Source: Streptomyces rishiriensis
GTDB lineage: Bacteria > Actinomycetota > Actinomycetes > Streptomycetales > Streptomycetaceae
Direction: 5' to 3'
DNA length: 64,000 nt
NCBI RefSeq assembly: GCF_030815485.1
Contig: NZ_JAUSWV010000002.1
Span: 3,162,001 to 3,226,000 of the forward strand
Shown here: in pieces, positions 1-8,268 of the stretch
How positions within the stretch are numbered: the first letter of the stretch is position 1
Layout of the letters: every line of letters begins with the position of its first letter
Program-made: the position numbers and the translations under genes
The notes under the pieces: generated by a model
Database searches by the model: none
Told to the model about the DNA's origin: nothing
The model's input: the letters and a program-made list of their open reading frames with translations, nothing else

Positions 1-196
1 CTATACAAGGAGAAGCTAGCCTCTGACCAGCGGTCCGGACAAGACCGTGTCCATCTCGAGTTGTTCGAGGGGGCGAACAGCGGGGGTCCTGGGCCGTAAG
101 GTCTGCTCGACACGCCCGGAACCATGCCCGCGAGGCAGCTGTCTACCAGGGCGTACGACGACGTACGACGAGATGTGCGACCGGAGGACAGACGAG

Positions 197-1243
197 ATGA
201 CGGTGACCCTGGCGGACGTGGCGGCCCGCGCGCAGGTCTCGCCCGCGACGGTGTCGCGCGTGCTGAACGGGAACTACCCCGTGGCGGCTACCACCAGGGA
301 GCGGGTGCTGCGGGCGGTCGACGAGCTGGACTACGTGCTGAACGGGCCGGCCAGCGCGCTGGCCGCGGCGACGTCCGACCTGGTCGGCATCCTGGTGAAC
401 GACATCGCCGACCCCTTCTTCGGAATCATGGCGAGTGCGATCCAGTCGGAGATCGGGGGACCGGGCGGGCGGGCCGGCGGCGAACGGCTGGCGGTGGTCT
501 GCAACACCGGGGGCTCGCCGGAGCGTGAGCTGACCTATCTGACCCTTCTTCAGCGGCAGCGGGCCGCGGCCGTGGTGCTGACCGGCGGGGCCATGGAGAA
601 CGAACCGCACGCGGCGGCGGTGGCGGCGAAGCTGCGCCGGCTCGGCGAGGCGGGGACGCGGATCGTGCTGTGCGGCCGGCCGCCGGCGCCGGAGACCTCC
701 GCGATCGCGCTGACCTTCGACAACCGCGGGGGCGGGCGGGAACTGACCGAGCATCTGATCGGGCTCGGGCACCGGCGGCTCGGCTACATCGCGGGCCCGG
801 AGGAGCGGACGACCACCCGGCACCGGCTCGAGGGCCACCGGGCGGCGCTGGTCGCGGCCGGCATCGAGGAGGATCCCCGCTGGACCGTGCACGGACGGTA
901 CGACCGCCGGGCCGGCTACGAGGCGACGCTGGAACTCCTGCGCCGGGATCCCTCCCTGACGGCGGTCGTCGCCGCCAACGACTCCGTCGCCCTGGGCGCC
1001 TGCGCGGCGCTGCGCGACTCCGGTCTGCGGATCCCGGACGACGTCTCGGTCGCCGGCTTCGACGACCTGCCCTTCAGCATCGACGTGGTGCCCTCCCTCA
1101 CGACGGTGCGGCTGCCGCTGGCCGAGGCGGGAGCGCGGGCGGGGCGCATCGCCATGGGGCGCGAGGAGCCGCCGCCCGGCGGGATCGCCACGGTGCGGGG
1201 CGAGTTGATGGTGCGGGGCTCCTCCGGAGTGCCGCGGGGGTGA
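197..1243 (+). CDS. LacI/GalR-family transcriptional repressor
   Basis: DNA-binding repressor of 348 residues. The first 55 residues carry the LacI helix-turn-helix and hinge (LADVAARAQVSPATVSRVL), followed by a sugar-binding-protein-like effector domain that includes the family stretch DVSVAGFDDLPFS near residue 285. The ATG at 197 is preferred over in-frame upstream starts because a GGAGGA lies 8 bases before it and the HTH begins immediately after. It overlaps the next gene by 4 bases (GTGA), so the two are probably co-translated. The neighbouring isomerase suggests control of a sugar or polyol pathway; the effector is unknown. Confidence 0.9.
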   Translation: MTVTLADVAARAQVSPATVSRVLNGNYPVAATTRERVLRAVDELDYVLNGPASALAAATSDLVGILVNDIADPFFGIMASAIQSEIGGPGGRAGGERLAVVCNTGGSPERELTYLTLLQRQRAAAVVLTGGAMENEPHAAAVAAKLRRLGEAGTRIVLCGRPPAPETSAIALTFDNRGGGRELTEHLIGLGHRRLGYIAGPEERTTTRHRLEGHRAALVAAGIEEDPRWTVHGRYDRRAGYEATLELLRRDPSLTAVVAANDSVALGACAALRDSGLRIPDDVSVAGFDDLPFSIDVVPSLTTVRLPLAEAGARAGRIAMGREEPPPGGIATVRGELMVRGSSGVPRG

Positions 1244-1623
1244 GGGTGCCGCTCGCTCACCACCGGGCCGAGCTGATCGAGGTCGTCCGGATCGGCGATC
1301 CCGCCAGACACCTCACCTCGCGCGATCTGGCCGGCGACGTCGTCGAGGTCTGGGCGGGGGAAGAGGTACGGCAGGTCCTGCACCTGATCGGCGACCTCCC
1401 GGACGGTGCGAAGTACCGCTGCTTCCTCCCCGGCTGGGGCGTCCGCGCCTACGACGACACCGATCCCGAGCCGCTCTTCGAGATCGCGTTCTGCTTCCGG
1501 TGCAACGGAGCCCGCGTCTGGGGACGTGACGTCCCGGAGGAGCAGCGGCACCAGGACTTCGAGGCGGAGAGTGCGGCCGGACGGGAGCTGCTGCGCCTGT
1601 TCCTCGCCTGTGCCCCCGGGTGA
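1240..1623 (+). CDS. conserved hypothetical protein (127 aa)
   Basis: Small soluble protein with no domain I recognise. GTG at 1240 overlaps the stop of the LacI gene (GTGA), which is the reason for choosing this start. The body is acidic and aromatic, with a central segment FLPGWGVRAYDD and a CFRCNGARVWG motif whose two cysteines (C-x2-C) could bind metal, though only one pair is present. It has no signal peptide or membrane segment. Codon use is typical of the surroundings and the gene is sandwiched between the regulator and the isomerase, so it probably belongs to that operon. Function unknown. Confidence 0.6.
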   Translation: MRVPLAHHRAELIEVVRIGDPARHLTSRDLAGDVVEVWAGEEVRQVLHLIGDLPDGAKYRCFLPGWGVRAYDDTDPEPLFEIAFCFRCNGARVWGRDVPEEQRHQDFEAESAAGRELLRLFLACAPG

Positions 1624-1677
1624 GGAGTCCGTGGCCCCCACTGGACCACGACCCCGTACCGGGTGACAGTGGTGACC

Positions 1678-2467
1678 ATGAAGCTAGCCTTCTCCACCCT
1701 CGGTGTTCCCGGTGTCCCCCTGCCCGAGGTGCTGCGGCTCGCGGTCGCGCACGGCTATCACGGCGTGGAGCTGCGCGCCCATCCGGAGGAGCCGGTCCAT
1801 CCGGGGCTGAGTCCGGACGAACGGGCCGACGCCGCGGCCGGGTTCAAGGCGGCGGGCGTCGAGATCCTGGGGCTCGCGGGCTACCCGCGGGTCGCCGCGC
1901 CGGGCGACGACGAGCCCGTGATCGAGGAGATCCGGGAACTCGTCGACCTCGCCCGTGACCTCGGGGCGCCCTTCGTCCGGGTCTTCCCCGGCGGCGAGGA
2001 CGAACACGCCGACGCCATCGCCGCCCGGCGGCTCGGCACCGCCGCGGAGTACGCCGCCGACCTCGGCGTACGCATTCTGCTGGAGACCCACGACTCGCAC
2101 CGGACCGGCGCGGACGCCCTCCGCGTGCTCGGCCTCGTGGGGCATCGGCAGGTCGGCGCCCTGTGGGACGTCATGCACACCTGGCTGGGCGGCGAGCAAC
2201 CCCGGGAGACCTACCTGGCGCTCGCGCCGTATCTCGGATACGTGCAGGTCAAGGACATCGCCTCGGCCGAGGACAGCACCCCGCTGGCGCTCGGCGCCGG
2301 AGTGCTGCCGCTCGGCGAGTGCGTGGAGGTCCTGACGCCGCCACGGCTGGGACGGCTGGCTGTGCTGGGAGTACGAGAAGCGCTGGTACGAGCACGCCGA
2401 GCCGCTGCCCGGTCTGCTGAGCAACGGCCGCGAACACCTCGGACGGCTGCTGAACGACTCCGCGTGA
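1678..2467 (+). pseudogene. sugar-phosphate isomerase/epimerase (AP-endonuclease-2 TIM barrel), frameshifted near its 3' end
   Basis: Xylose-isomerase-like TIM-barrel protein starting MKLAFSTLG, with the family metal-site segments ILLETHDSH, ALWDVMHTW and YVQVKDI in order. The reading frame is clean to about base 2334, after which the expected C-terminus (RHGWDGWLCWEYEKRWYEHA) appears in the +1-shifted frame and ends at the TGA 2465-2467. One extra base, the A at 2335 between CTG and CGC CGC, explains the shift. Without it the product would be about 262 residues, normal for the family. As written, translation runs past the C-terminus into the downstream repeats. This is either a real inactivating mutation or a sequencing error; upstream codon use shows no decay. 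Confidence 0.8.
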
Positions 2468-2485
2468 CGGTGGGGCGGGGTGCGG

Positions 2486-2770
2486 GGTGCGGGACGGCAG
2501 GGTGCGGGACGGCAGGGCGCGGGACGGCAGGGCGCGGGAGCGCGCGGCACGGGAGCGCGGACTGTGGGAGCGCGCGGCGCGGGAGGGCGCGGCGCGGGAG
2601 CGCGCGGCGCGGGAGCGCGCGGCACGGGAGCGCGCGGCACGGGAGGGCGGACTGTGGGAGCGCGCGGCACGGGAAGGCGGACTGTGGGAGCGCGCGGCAC
2701 GGGAGGGGGCGGCGCGGGAGGGGGCGGCGCGGGAGGGCGGACTGTGGGAGCGCGCGGCGCGGGAGGGCGG
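2486..2770. repeat. 15-bp tandem repeat, 19 consecutive units
   Basis: Nineteen head-to-tail 15-base units fill 285 bp of the isomerase-MFS gap. The core is GGcgcGGGAgcgcgc. Units fall into a few types: GG(T/C)GCGGGACGGCAG (first three), GGC(A/G)CGGGAGCGCGC, GGCRCGGGAGGGCGG and ACTGTGGGAGCGCGC. The last type recurs four times at irregular spacing, always directly after a unit ending GCGG. Period 15 keeps a pentapeptide frame (RERAA-like) open on the plus strand, but there is no ribosome binding site and I do not call it coding. The remainder of the 2468-2836 gap holds no gene. Confidence 0.9.
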
Positions 2771-2836
2771 GTAATCGGCTGGCACCTCGGTCGGGGGGCG
2801 GGTTAGTCTCCGCGCCGTGTATCAGCAGCCAGCGGC

Positions 2837-4210
2837 GTGCGGCGCCGTCGTTCCGTCATGAGCCTCCTGTCCAGGGCCCTGGTCGACGTTCGTCCTCTTC
2901 GTTCCTCCCCCGTGTTCCGGCGGCTGCTGATCGGGCGCACGGTGTCCACGCTCGGTGGCTTCATGACCATGGTCACCGTCATGTACCAGGTCTGGGACAC
3001 GACCCACAGCTCGGTCTGGAGCGGCGCGGTCGGGCTGGCGCAGGCGCTGCCGCTGATCGGCGTCGGGCTGTTCGCGGGCGCCTGGGTGGACCGGGCCGAC
3101 CGGCGCCGCGCGTATCTCCTGAGCACCGTCGGCTCGGCGGGCTGCTCCGTCCTGCTGGCCGTGCAGGGTTTCACCGGGCAGGCGCCGGTGACCGTGGTGC
3201 TGGCGCTGGTGGCGGTGCAGTCGTCGTTCGGAGCGATCGGCGCACCCGCGGCGGGCGTGTTCGTGCCCCGGCTGCTGCCCAAGGACCAGGTGGCCGCCGG
3301 TCTCGCCCTGCACCAGGTCACCGGCCAGGCGATGATGCTGCTCGGCCCGGCCGCCGCCGGTGTCGTGCTCGGCTGGCGGGGCATCGGCGTGTGCTACCTG
3401 GTGGACGCCCTCACCTTCGGCATGGCCTTCTACGGCGCCTACGGACTGCCCGCGCTGCCGCCCGAGGGCGAGAAGTCCCGCCCCGGTGTCCAGGGCGTGC
3501 TGGACGGGCTGCGGTTCCTGACGGGTCACCGGGCGGTGCGCGGCGCGCTGCTGATCGACCTGGCCGCCACCGTGCTGGCGATGCCGGCCAGTCTCTTCCC
3601 GCTCGTCAACGAGGAACGCTTCGGCGGCGACCCGCGCACACTCGGGCTGTTCCTGTCCGCGCTCGCCGTGGGAGGGGTGGCGGCGACCGCCCTCTCCGGG
3701 CCGGTCACCCGGCTCTCCCGCCCCGGCCCGGTGATGCTCTGCTCCGCGGGCGTCTGGGGTACGGCCCTCGCCCTCTTCGGCCTGACGACCAGCGCCTGGG
3801 CGGGCCTGGGGATGCTGGCGGCGGCCGGTGCGGCGGACTCGGTGGCCGTGCTGTCCCGGGCCACGATCGTGCAGACCCGCACCCCGGACGCGCTGCTGGG
3901 CCGGGTGACGGCGGCCGAGGCGATCGTCGGCCAGGCGGGGCCCAACCTCGGCAACCTGCGGGGCGGTGTGGTGGCCGGCTGGACCTCCGGCACGACCGCG
4001 CTGATCACCGGCGGTCTGATGTGCCTGGCGGCGGTCACCGCGGTGGGGGCGACGACTCCGGAGCTGCGGGGCGGCCGCGCGGGCGGCACGGATCCGCGGG
4101 CCGCCGATCCCGCTCCCCCGCAGGCCGCCCCACGCGTCACACCACAGGCCGGTCCACCCGTGACCCCGCCGGCCGCCCGGCCCGGAACCCCACCGGCCGC
4201 CCACCCGTGA
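2837..4210 (+). CDS. MFS transporter (EntS-like multidrug/siderophore exporter family)
   Basis: Twelve-helix major facilitator protein of up to 457 residues. The N-terminal half has the pattern FRRLLIGRTVSTLGGFM, then the loop motif GAWVDRADRRR, typical of the enterobactin-exporter-like MFS group. Membrane segments run to about residue 410. The last 40 residues are a proline-rich tail encoded by degenerate tandem repeats that continue past the stop codon. GTG 2837 and ATG 2858 are both possible; the second gives MSLLSRALVDVRPL and removes an arginine-rich leader. Substrate unknown. It stands alone between the 15-bp repeat array and a convergent hydrolase gene. Confidence 0.85.
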   Translation: MRRRRSVMSLLSRALVDVRPLRSSPVFRRLLIGRTVSTLGGFMTMVTVMYQVWDTTHSSVWSGAVGLAQALPLIGVGLFAGAWVDRADRRRAYLLSTVGSAGCSVLLAVQGFTGQAPVTVVLALVAVQSSFGAIGAPAAGVFVPRLLPKDQVAAGLALHQVTGQAMMLLGPAAAGVVLGWRGIGVCYLVDALTFGMAFYGAYGLPALPPEGEKSRPGVQGVLDGLRFLTGHRAVRGALLIDLAATVLAMPASLFPLVNEERFGGDPRTLGLFLSALAVGGVAATALSGPVTRLSRPGPVMLCSAGVWGTALALFGLTTSAWAGLGMLAAAGAADSVAVLSRATIVQTRTPDALLGRVTAAEAIVGQAGPNLGNLRGGVVAGWTSGTTALITGGLMCLAAVTAVGATTPELRGGRAGGTDPRAADPAPPQAAPRVTPQAGPPVTPPAARPGTPPAAHP

Positions 4211-4346
4211 CCCCACCGACCGCCCGGCCCGGAACCCACCGACCGCCCGGCCCATGGCCCCACCGACCGCCCACCCCTGGCCCCGGCGACCGCCCGACCC
4301 GGAACCCACCGGCCGGGTCACCCGTCGCCCCGTCGGCCGCCGTGCC
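4134..4346. repeat. imperfect 23-24-bp proline-codon repeats across the MFS stop codon
   Basis: About nine degenerate units of the form c-GGAACCC-CACCGACCGCCCGGCC or c-GTGACCCC-RCCGGCCGCCCACC run from inside the 3' end of the MFS gene, across its TGA at 4208-4210, to the end of the convergent hydrolase gene. Inside the gene they encode PP(V/A)TPPAARPGTPP. The stop arises from a GTGACC variant of the unit, so the tail length is set by repeat drift. Confidence 0.7.
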
Positions 4347-4348
4347 GC

Positions 4349-4954
4349 CTACTCCCGCACCGTGAGTTCGGCCTCCCCGTCCAGGCACCACTCCAGCACC
4401 GAAGGCCAGGAACCGTAACCGGCGTCCAGGTCGAGGTGGCCGGCGCCGGGGAGCAGTTCCGCGGTGAGGCCCAGGGAATCGCCGTAGGCCGCCTGCACGC
4501 CCTCCGGGAGGTAGGGGTCGTCGTCCCCGGCGACGAGCCGGGTCGGGTGCGGGAGCGCGCGGCCGTCGAACCGCTTCCCGAGGGCGTCCCCGGCGAACCC
4601 GAACCCCTCGATCTCCGGATACCGCGCGACGACCGAGCCGGACGGCGGAGCCACCAGCAGCACCCGGTCGATGCCCGCGACTCCCGGCAGGTCGCGGACG
4701 ACGGCGTGCAGCCAGAGCAGCACCGAGAGGCTGTGGGCGACGACCACCCGCTCGGAACCGGCGGCGAGCCCGTCGAGCCGGCGGGCCAGCTCCGTCAGCC
4801 ACGCCTCGAGGTCGGGGTCGTCCGGGTCGGGGAGCTGCGGATACGCGACCTCGTGGCCGAGTTCGGTGAGGCGGTCCGCGAGCCAGTGCTGCCAGTGGTC
4901 CTCGGGGCGGTGGTTCTGCCAGCCGTGGAGGATGAGATAGGAGCGCGTGGTCAT
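4349..4954 (-). CDS. RBBP9/YdeN-family alpha/beta serine hydrolase
   Basis: Small cytosolic alpha/beta hydrolase of 201 residues. The start MTTRSYLILHGWQ is chosen because the HGWQ..DHWQ opening is the N-terminal signature of this family; an in-frame ATG ten codons upstream would add an unsupported leader. The nucleophile is the serine in VVVAHSLS (GxSxG-like, with Ala and Ser in place of glycines, usual in this family). The acid lies in VAGDDDPYLP and the histidine in GAGHLDLDAGYGSWP. Substrate unknown. It is divergent from a LysR gene 50 bases away. Confidence 0.85.
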   Translation of the reverse strand: MTTRSYLILHGWQNHRPEDHWQHWLADRLTELGHEVAYPQLPDPDDPDLEAWLTELARRLDGLAAGSERVVVAHSLSVLLWLHAVVRDLPGVAGIDRVLLVAPPSGSVVARYPEIEGFGFAGDALGKRFDGRALPHPTRLVAGDDDPYLPEGVQAAYGDSLGLTAELLPGAGHLDLDAGYGSWPSVLEWCLDGEAELTVRE

Positions 4955-5004
4955 GGCCCGATGATTTCCGATCGCCTCACCCAAGGTCCAGTTAATCTTC
5001 TCCG

Positions 5005-5964
5005 GTGGAATACGTAAGCCAGCCCTTAAGCCAACCCTGGGGCGCCGCCTTCTCCATCGATCTGCGCCGGCTGACCGTCCTGCGCGAGCTGGAGCGCCGG
5101 GGCAGCCTGGCGCGGACGGCCGAGGCCCTGCACCTCACGCCCTCGGCGGTCTCCCAGCAGCTCGCCGCCCTCGCCCGCGACCTCGGCGTACCGCTCACGG
5201 AGCGGGACGGCAGAGGCGTACGCCTCACCGGTCAGGCGCGGGTCCTGCTGGCGCACGCCGAGGTCATCGCCGCCCAACTGGAGCGGGCCCGCGCCGACCT
5301 GGCCGCATACGGGGAGGGCGGGCGGGGCACGGTGACCGTCGGCTGTTTCTCCAGCGGGATCCTGGGGCTGCTGCCGCCCGCGCTGCGGACGTTGGGTGAC
5401 CGGCTTCCGCAGCTGCGCGTGGACGTCGTGGAGGCCGAGCCGCCGGATCTGTTCACCGCGCTGGACGGCGGGCAGGTCGATGTGGCCGTCGCCGTCGACT
5501 TCGCGGCCGCTCCTCCGCACACCGACCGCCGGTACACCCGCGAGGACCTGCTGACGGACGTCCTGGACATCGCGCTCCCGCCCGGCCATCGTCTCGCGGA
5601 GCGCGCCCAGGTGCCGTTGCGGGAGCTGGCCACGGACGCCTGGATCGTCGGGAAGTCCCTCAGCTGCTGCGGGGCGGTGACCCGTTCGGTCTGCGCGGCG
5701 GCCGGGTTCACGCCCGACGTCCGGCACGACGTGAACGACTGGGCCGCGCTCGCGGGTCTGGTCGAGGCGGGGCAGGGCGTGGCGCTGGTGCCCCGGCTGG
5801 TGCGGTCGCTGTACACCCATCGCGAACTGGTGCTGCGCCCGGCGCGGGGCGAGCCGCCGTCCCGGAACGTCTTCGTCGCCGTACGGGCCGGGGCGGAGCG
5901 GGACCCGGTGGTGGCGGCGGTGCTGGAGGAACTGCGTACGGCTGCCGCCCGCGTATCGGCATGA
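5005..5964 (+). CDS. LysR-family regulator with a TTA codon at codon 8
   Basis: LysR regulator of 319 residues. The winged HTH spans about residues 19-78 (LARTAEALHLTPSAVSQQL), followed by a substrate-binding domain. In-frame TAA at 4993-4995 and the absence of any ATG, GTG or TTG between 5005 and the HTH leave GTG 5005 as the only ordinary start. That places a leucine TTA codon at 5026-5028. In Streptomyces TTA is read only by the bldA tRNA, so expression should depend on development. The stretch around it is a direct repeat (TAAGCCAGCCCT / TAAGCCAACCCT). The first codon follows a very short gap, so the mRNA may be leaderless. Target genes are unknown; the divergent hydrolase is a candidate. 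Confidence 0.88.
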   Translation: MEYVSQPLSQPWGAAFSIDLRRLTVLRELERRGSLARTAEALHLTPSAVSQQLAALARDLGVPLTERDGRGVRLTGQARVLLAHAEVIAAQLERARADLAAYGEGGRGTVTVGCFSSGILGLLPPALRTLGDRLPQLRVDVVEAEPPDLFTALDGGQVDVAVAVDFAAAPPHTDRRYTREDLLTDVLDIALPPGHRLAERAQVPLRELATDAWIVGKSLSCCGAVTRSVCAAAGFTPDVRHDVNDWAALAGLVEAGQGVALVPRLVRSLYTHRELVLRPARGEPPSRNVFVAVRAGAERDPVVAAVLEELRTAAARVSA

Positions 5965-6343
5965 GCCCCCTCCGGGGACCGGGTCGTGCGGGTCAGGCGA
6001 CGAGGGCGATGACGATCAGCGGCACGCAGATCACGGTCGCCGCTCCCCCGGACCAGGGCCGCCCTGCCGGGGACGGCCCGGGTGGCCCGTACGGCCGGTC
6101 GGCAGGGCGCGCAGGACCCGGGTGAGCAGCAGCGACGCCCGGCAGCGGAGACCGCCGGGAAGCAGAGGGCGTTGCCGGACCGTTCCGGGTCGCAGGGTTC
6201 CCGCGTCCGGTTTCGCAGGTGCAGGAGCACGGCGGCGAGGGCGCGTCACAGAAGGGCGCCGGCAGTCGTGACGACGGTTTCCGGCGCGCGGGACGGCACC
6301 TCCCCGGGCCGGACGAAGCGCCGGGCCGCGTTCCCGGCGGCGC
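5965..6343. other. 379-bp gap without a convincing gene
   Basis: No frame here shows a start, ribosome binding site and Streptomyces codon bias together. On the minus strand a frame ending at about 5994 encodes a short hydrophobic tail (VICVPLIVIALVA) preceded by Pro/Gly-rich sequence (YGPPGPSPAGRPW). It looks like the C-terminus of a small membrane protein, but I cannot find a matching start. It may be a decayed gene. Confidence 0.35.
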
Positions 6344-6976
6344 TCACCGCGCGCACGGCAGGTATCGCGCCACCCGCTCGGCCAACCGCCGCTCGCACTC
6401 CGGCCATTCCTCCGCCGTGATGGAGAAGATCGCGGAGTCGCGCAGGCGGTCGTCCTCGCCCGGTGCCCAGGAGCGGGACCAGTTGCGCAGGACGCCCTCG
6501 AAGCGGGCGCCGACGCCGGCGATGGCCGCGCGGGAACGGGCGTTGCGGGCGTCCGTCTTCAGGTCGACCCGGGAGACGCCCCAGTGGGCGAAGGCGTGCC
6601 GGAAGAGCAGGAGCTTGGCCTCGGCGTTGATGCCCGTGCCCTGAGCGGAACCGGCCAGCCAGGTGAAACCCACCTCGACGGCGTCCAGTTGCTCGTCGGT
6701 CCGCCAGGAACGCGGCTCCCAGAACGACGTCGCGCCGACCGCCCGGCCGGAGGCGAGGGAGATCTGCGCGTAGGGCGCGAGCCTGCCGGTCGCCGCGCGG
6801 GCGAGCTGGGCGTCGACGTAGGCCCCGACCTCGTGCGCCCTCGGCACCCAGGTGAAGGCGTACGTCTGCCGGTTCTCCTCCGCCGCCACCGCCAGCTCGG
6901 CCGTGTGCCGTGGCGCCAGCGGTTCCAGGCGCACCAGCGCGCCCTCGAGGAGCGGTCCCTCCAGCTTGAAACTCAC
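6344..6976 (-). CDS. GNAT acetyltransferase, RimJ/RimL type
   Basis: N-acetyltransferase of 210 residues. The opening LEGPLLEGALVRLEPL and the segments VEVGFTWLAGSAQGTGINAE (motif A, acetyl-CoA binding) and VDLKTDARNARSRAAI are those of the RimJ/RimL group that modify ribosomal-protein N-termini or small amines. Start GTG 6976 overlaps the aroA stop by four bases (GTGA), so it is the last gene of the EamA-aroA-GNAT operon. The context suggests that it modifies a small molecule linked to the exporter, but this is inference. Confidence 0.85.
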   Translation of the reverse strand: MSFKLEGPLLEGALVRLEPLAPRHTAELAVAAEENRQTYAFTWVPRAHEVGAYVDAQLARAATGRLAPYAQISLASGRAVGATSFWEPRSWRTDEQLDAVEVGFTWLAGSAQGTGINAEAKLLLFRHAFAHWGVSRVDLKTDARNARSRAAIAGVGARFEGVLRNWSRSWAPGEDDRLRDSAIFSITAEEWPECERRLAERVARYLPCAR

Positions 6977-8268
6977 CCGTCGCTGTCCTTCCGCAGTACC
7001 TTCGCCAGTTCCGCGAACGCCTCGTGGAAACCGGGGAAAGTCTTGCGGACGCAGCCGGGGTCGTCGAACGAGATTCCGGGGACCCGCAGTCCGGTCACCG
7101 CGAAGGACATGACGATGCGGTGGTCTCCGTAGGTCTTGATGTCGGCGCCCGCGAGCGAACCGCGCGCACCGGAACCGGCCGTACCCGAACCGGCCGCCCC
7201 GGGCCTGATCTCGATCCAGTCGGGGCCGGTCGCCACCTCGGCGCCCAGCCGCCGGAGGTTCTCCGCGCAGGCCTCCAGGCGGTCGCACTCCTTCACCCGC
7301 GTGTTCGCCACGTCCTCGATGCGTACGGGGCCGGAGGCGAAGGGGGCGATCGCGGCGAGGGTCGGCATGGTGTCGGAGATGTCCCGCATGTTGACCGTGA
7401 GGCCGCGGAGTTCACCGGTCCCGGACACGGTCGTACGGTCCGCGCCGACCTCCACCCGGGCGCCCATCCGCCGCAGCACGTCCACGAAGCCCAGGTCGCC
7501 CTGGAGCGCGCGCCCGCCGAGGCCCGGCACGGTCACCTCGCCGCCGGTCAGCGCTGCCGCCGCGAAGAAGTAGCTCGCGGTGGAGGCGTCGGGTTCGATC
7601 GCGTAGGTCGTGGCCCGGTAGCCGCCCGGCGGGACGACGTAGGTGTCCCCCTCGCGCCCCACCTCCACCCCGAACGCCCGCATCATCGCGATCGTGATCT
7701 CGACGTACGGCACCGAGACCAGGTCGGTCACGGTGACGCGCAGGCCGGTGCGGGTGAGCGGGCCGAGCAGCAGGAGGGCGGTCAGGTACTGGGAGGACTG
7801 GCCGGCGTCCAGCACCACGTCCCCGCCCTCGACGCCGGCCGCCCGCACGGTCAGCGGGTGGTGGCCCTCCGCCTCCTCGTGCCGAAGGTCCACGCCCAGG
7901 TCGCGCAGGGCGCGGGTGAGCGGGAGCAGGGGGCGGCGACGCATCTGCGGGGAGGCGTCGAAGCGGTAGGTGCCGTGGCCGGCGGCGGCGAGGGTCGGCA
8001 GGAAGCGTGCGGTGGTCGCGCCGTCCCGGCAGTAGACGTCGGCCTCGGCGAGCGCCGGGCCCTGCGGGCGGCCGTCGACCTGCCAGGCGTCCGGTGTGCG
8101 TCCCACGCGGTAGCCGAGCCGCGTCAGGCCCTCGGCGAATCCCTCGGTGTCGTCGGAGCGCAGCGGCCGCTGGAGGGTGGTGACGCCGTCGGCGGCCGCC
8201 GCCAGGAACAGGGCGCGCGCGGTGAGGGACTTGGAACCGGGGATGTCGACGAGGGCCATGCCCCTCAT
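6973..8268 (-). CDS. aroA: accessory 3-phosphoshikimate 1-carboxyvinyltransferase (EPSP synthase) paralogue
   Basis: EPSP synthase fold of 431 residues, joining shikimate-3-phosphate and PEP in the shikimate pathway. Active-site blocks are present: PGSKSLTARAL (substrate lysine), RTGLRV..SVPYVEIT, DISDTMPT (catalytic Asp), ANTRVKECDRLEA (catalytic Glu) and TYGDHRIVMS...KTFP at the end. In the PEP loop, where E. coli has NAGTAMRP, this protein has DGATTARF, so the residue matching Gly96 is Ala84. ATG 8268 is chosen because it overlaps the EamA stop (ATGA). The sequence departs from the usual housekeeping Streptomyces AroA as I remember it, and its operon partners are an exporter and a GNAT, so it is probably a second copy. 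Confidence 0.88.
   Translation of the reverse strand: MRGMALVDIPGSKSLTARALFLAAAADGVTTLQRPLRSDDTEGFAEGLTRLGYRVGRTPDAWQVDGRPQGPALAEADVYCRDGATTARFLPTLAAAGHGTYRFDASPQMRRRPLLPLTRALRDLGVDLRHEEAEGHHPLTVRAAGVEGGDVVLDAGQSSQYLTALLLLGPLTRTGLRVTVTDLVSVPYVEITIAMMRAFGVEVGREGDTYVVPPGGYRATTYAIEPDASTASYFFAAAALTGGEVTVPGLGGRALQGDLGFVDVLRRMGARVEVGADRTTVSGTGELRGLTVNMRDISDTMPTLAAIAPFASGPVRIEDVANTRVKECDRLEACAENLRRLGAEVATGPDWIEIRPGAAGSGTAGSGARGSLAGADIKTYGDHRIVMSFAVTGLRVPGISFDDPGCVRKTFPGFHEAFAELAKVLRKDSDG

Noticed and set aside
2486..2770. CRISPR-like array
   Set aside because: Units are directly adjacent without unique spacers, and no cas genes are in the window.
2487..2774. Pentapeptide-repeat (RERAA-like) reading frame in the 15-bp array
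   Set aside because: No ribosome binding site, several frames are open equally, and composition alone explains the openness.
1663..4365. A single 900-codon open frame spanning the isomerase, the 15-bp repeats and the MFS gene
   Set aside because: It results from the frameshift at 2335; the MFS protein is coded in another frame and the fused tail is low-complexity.
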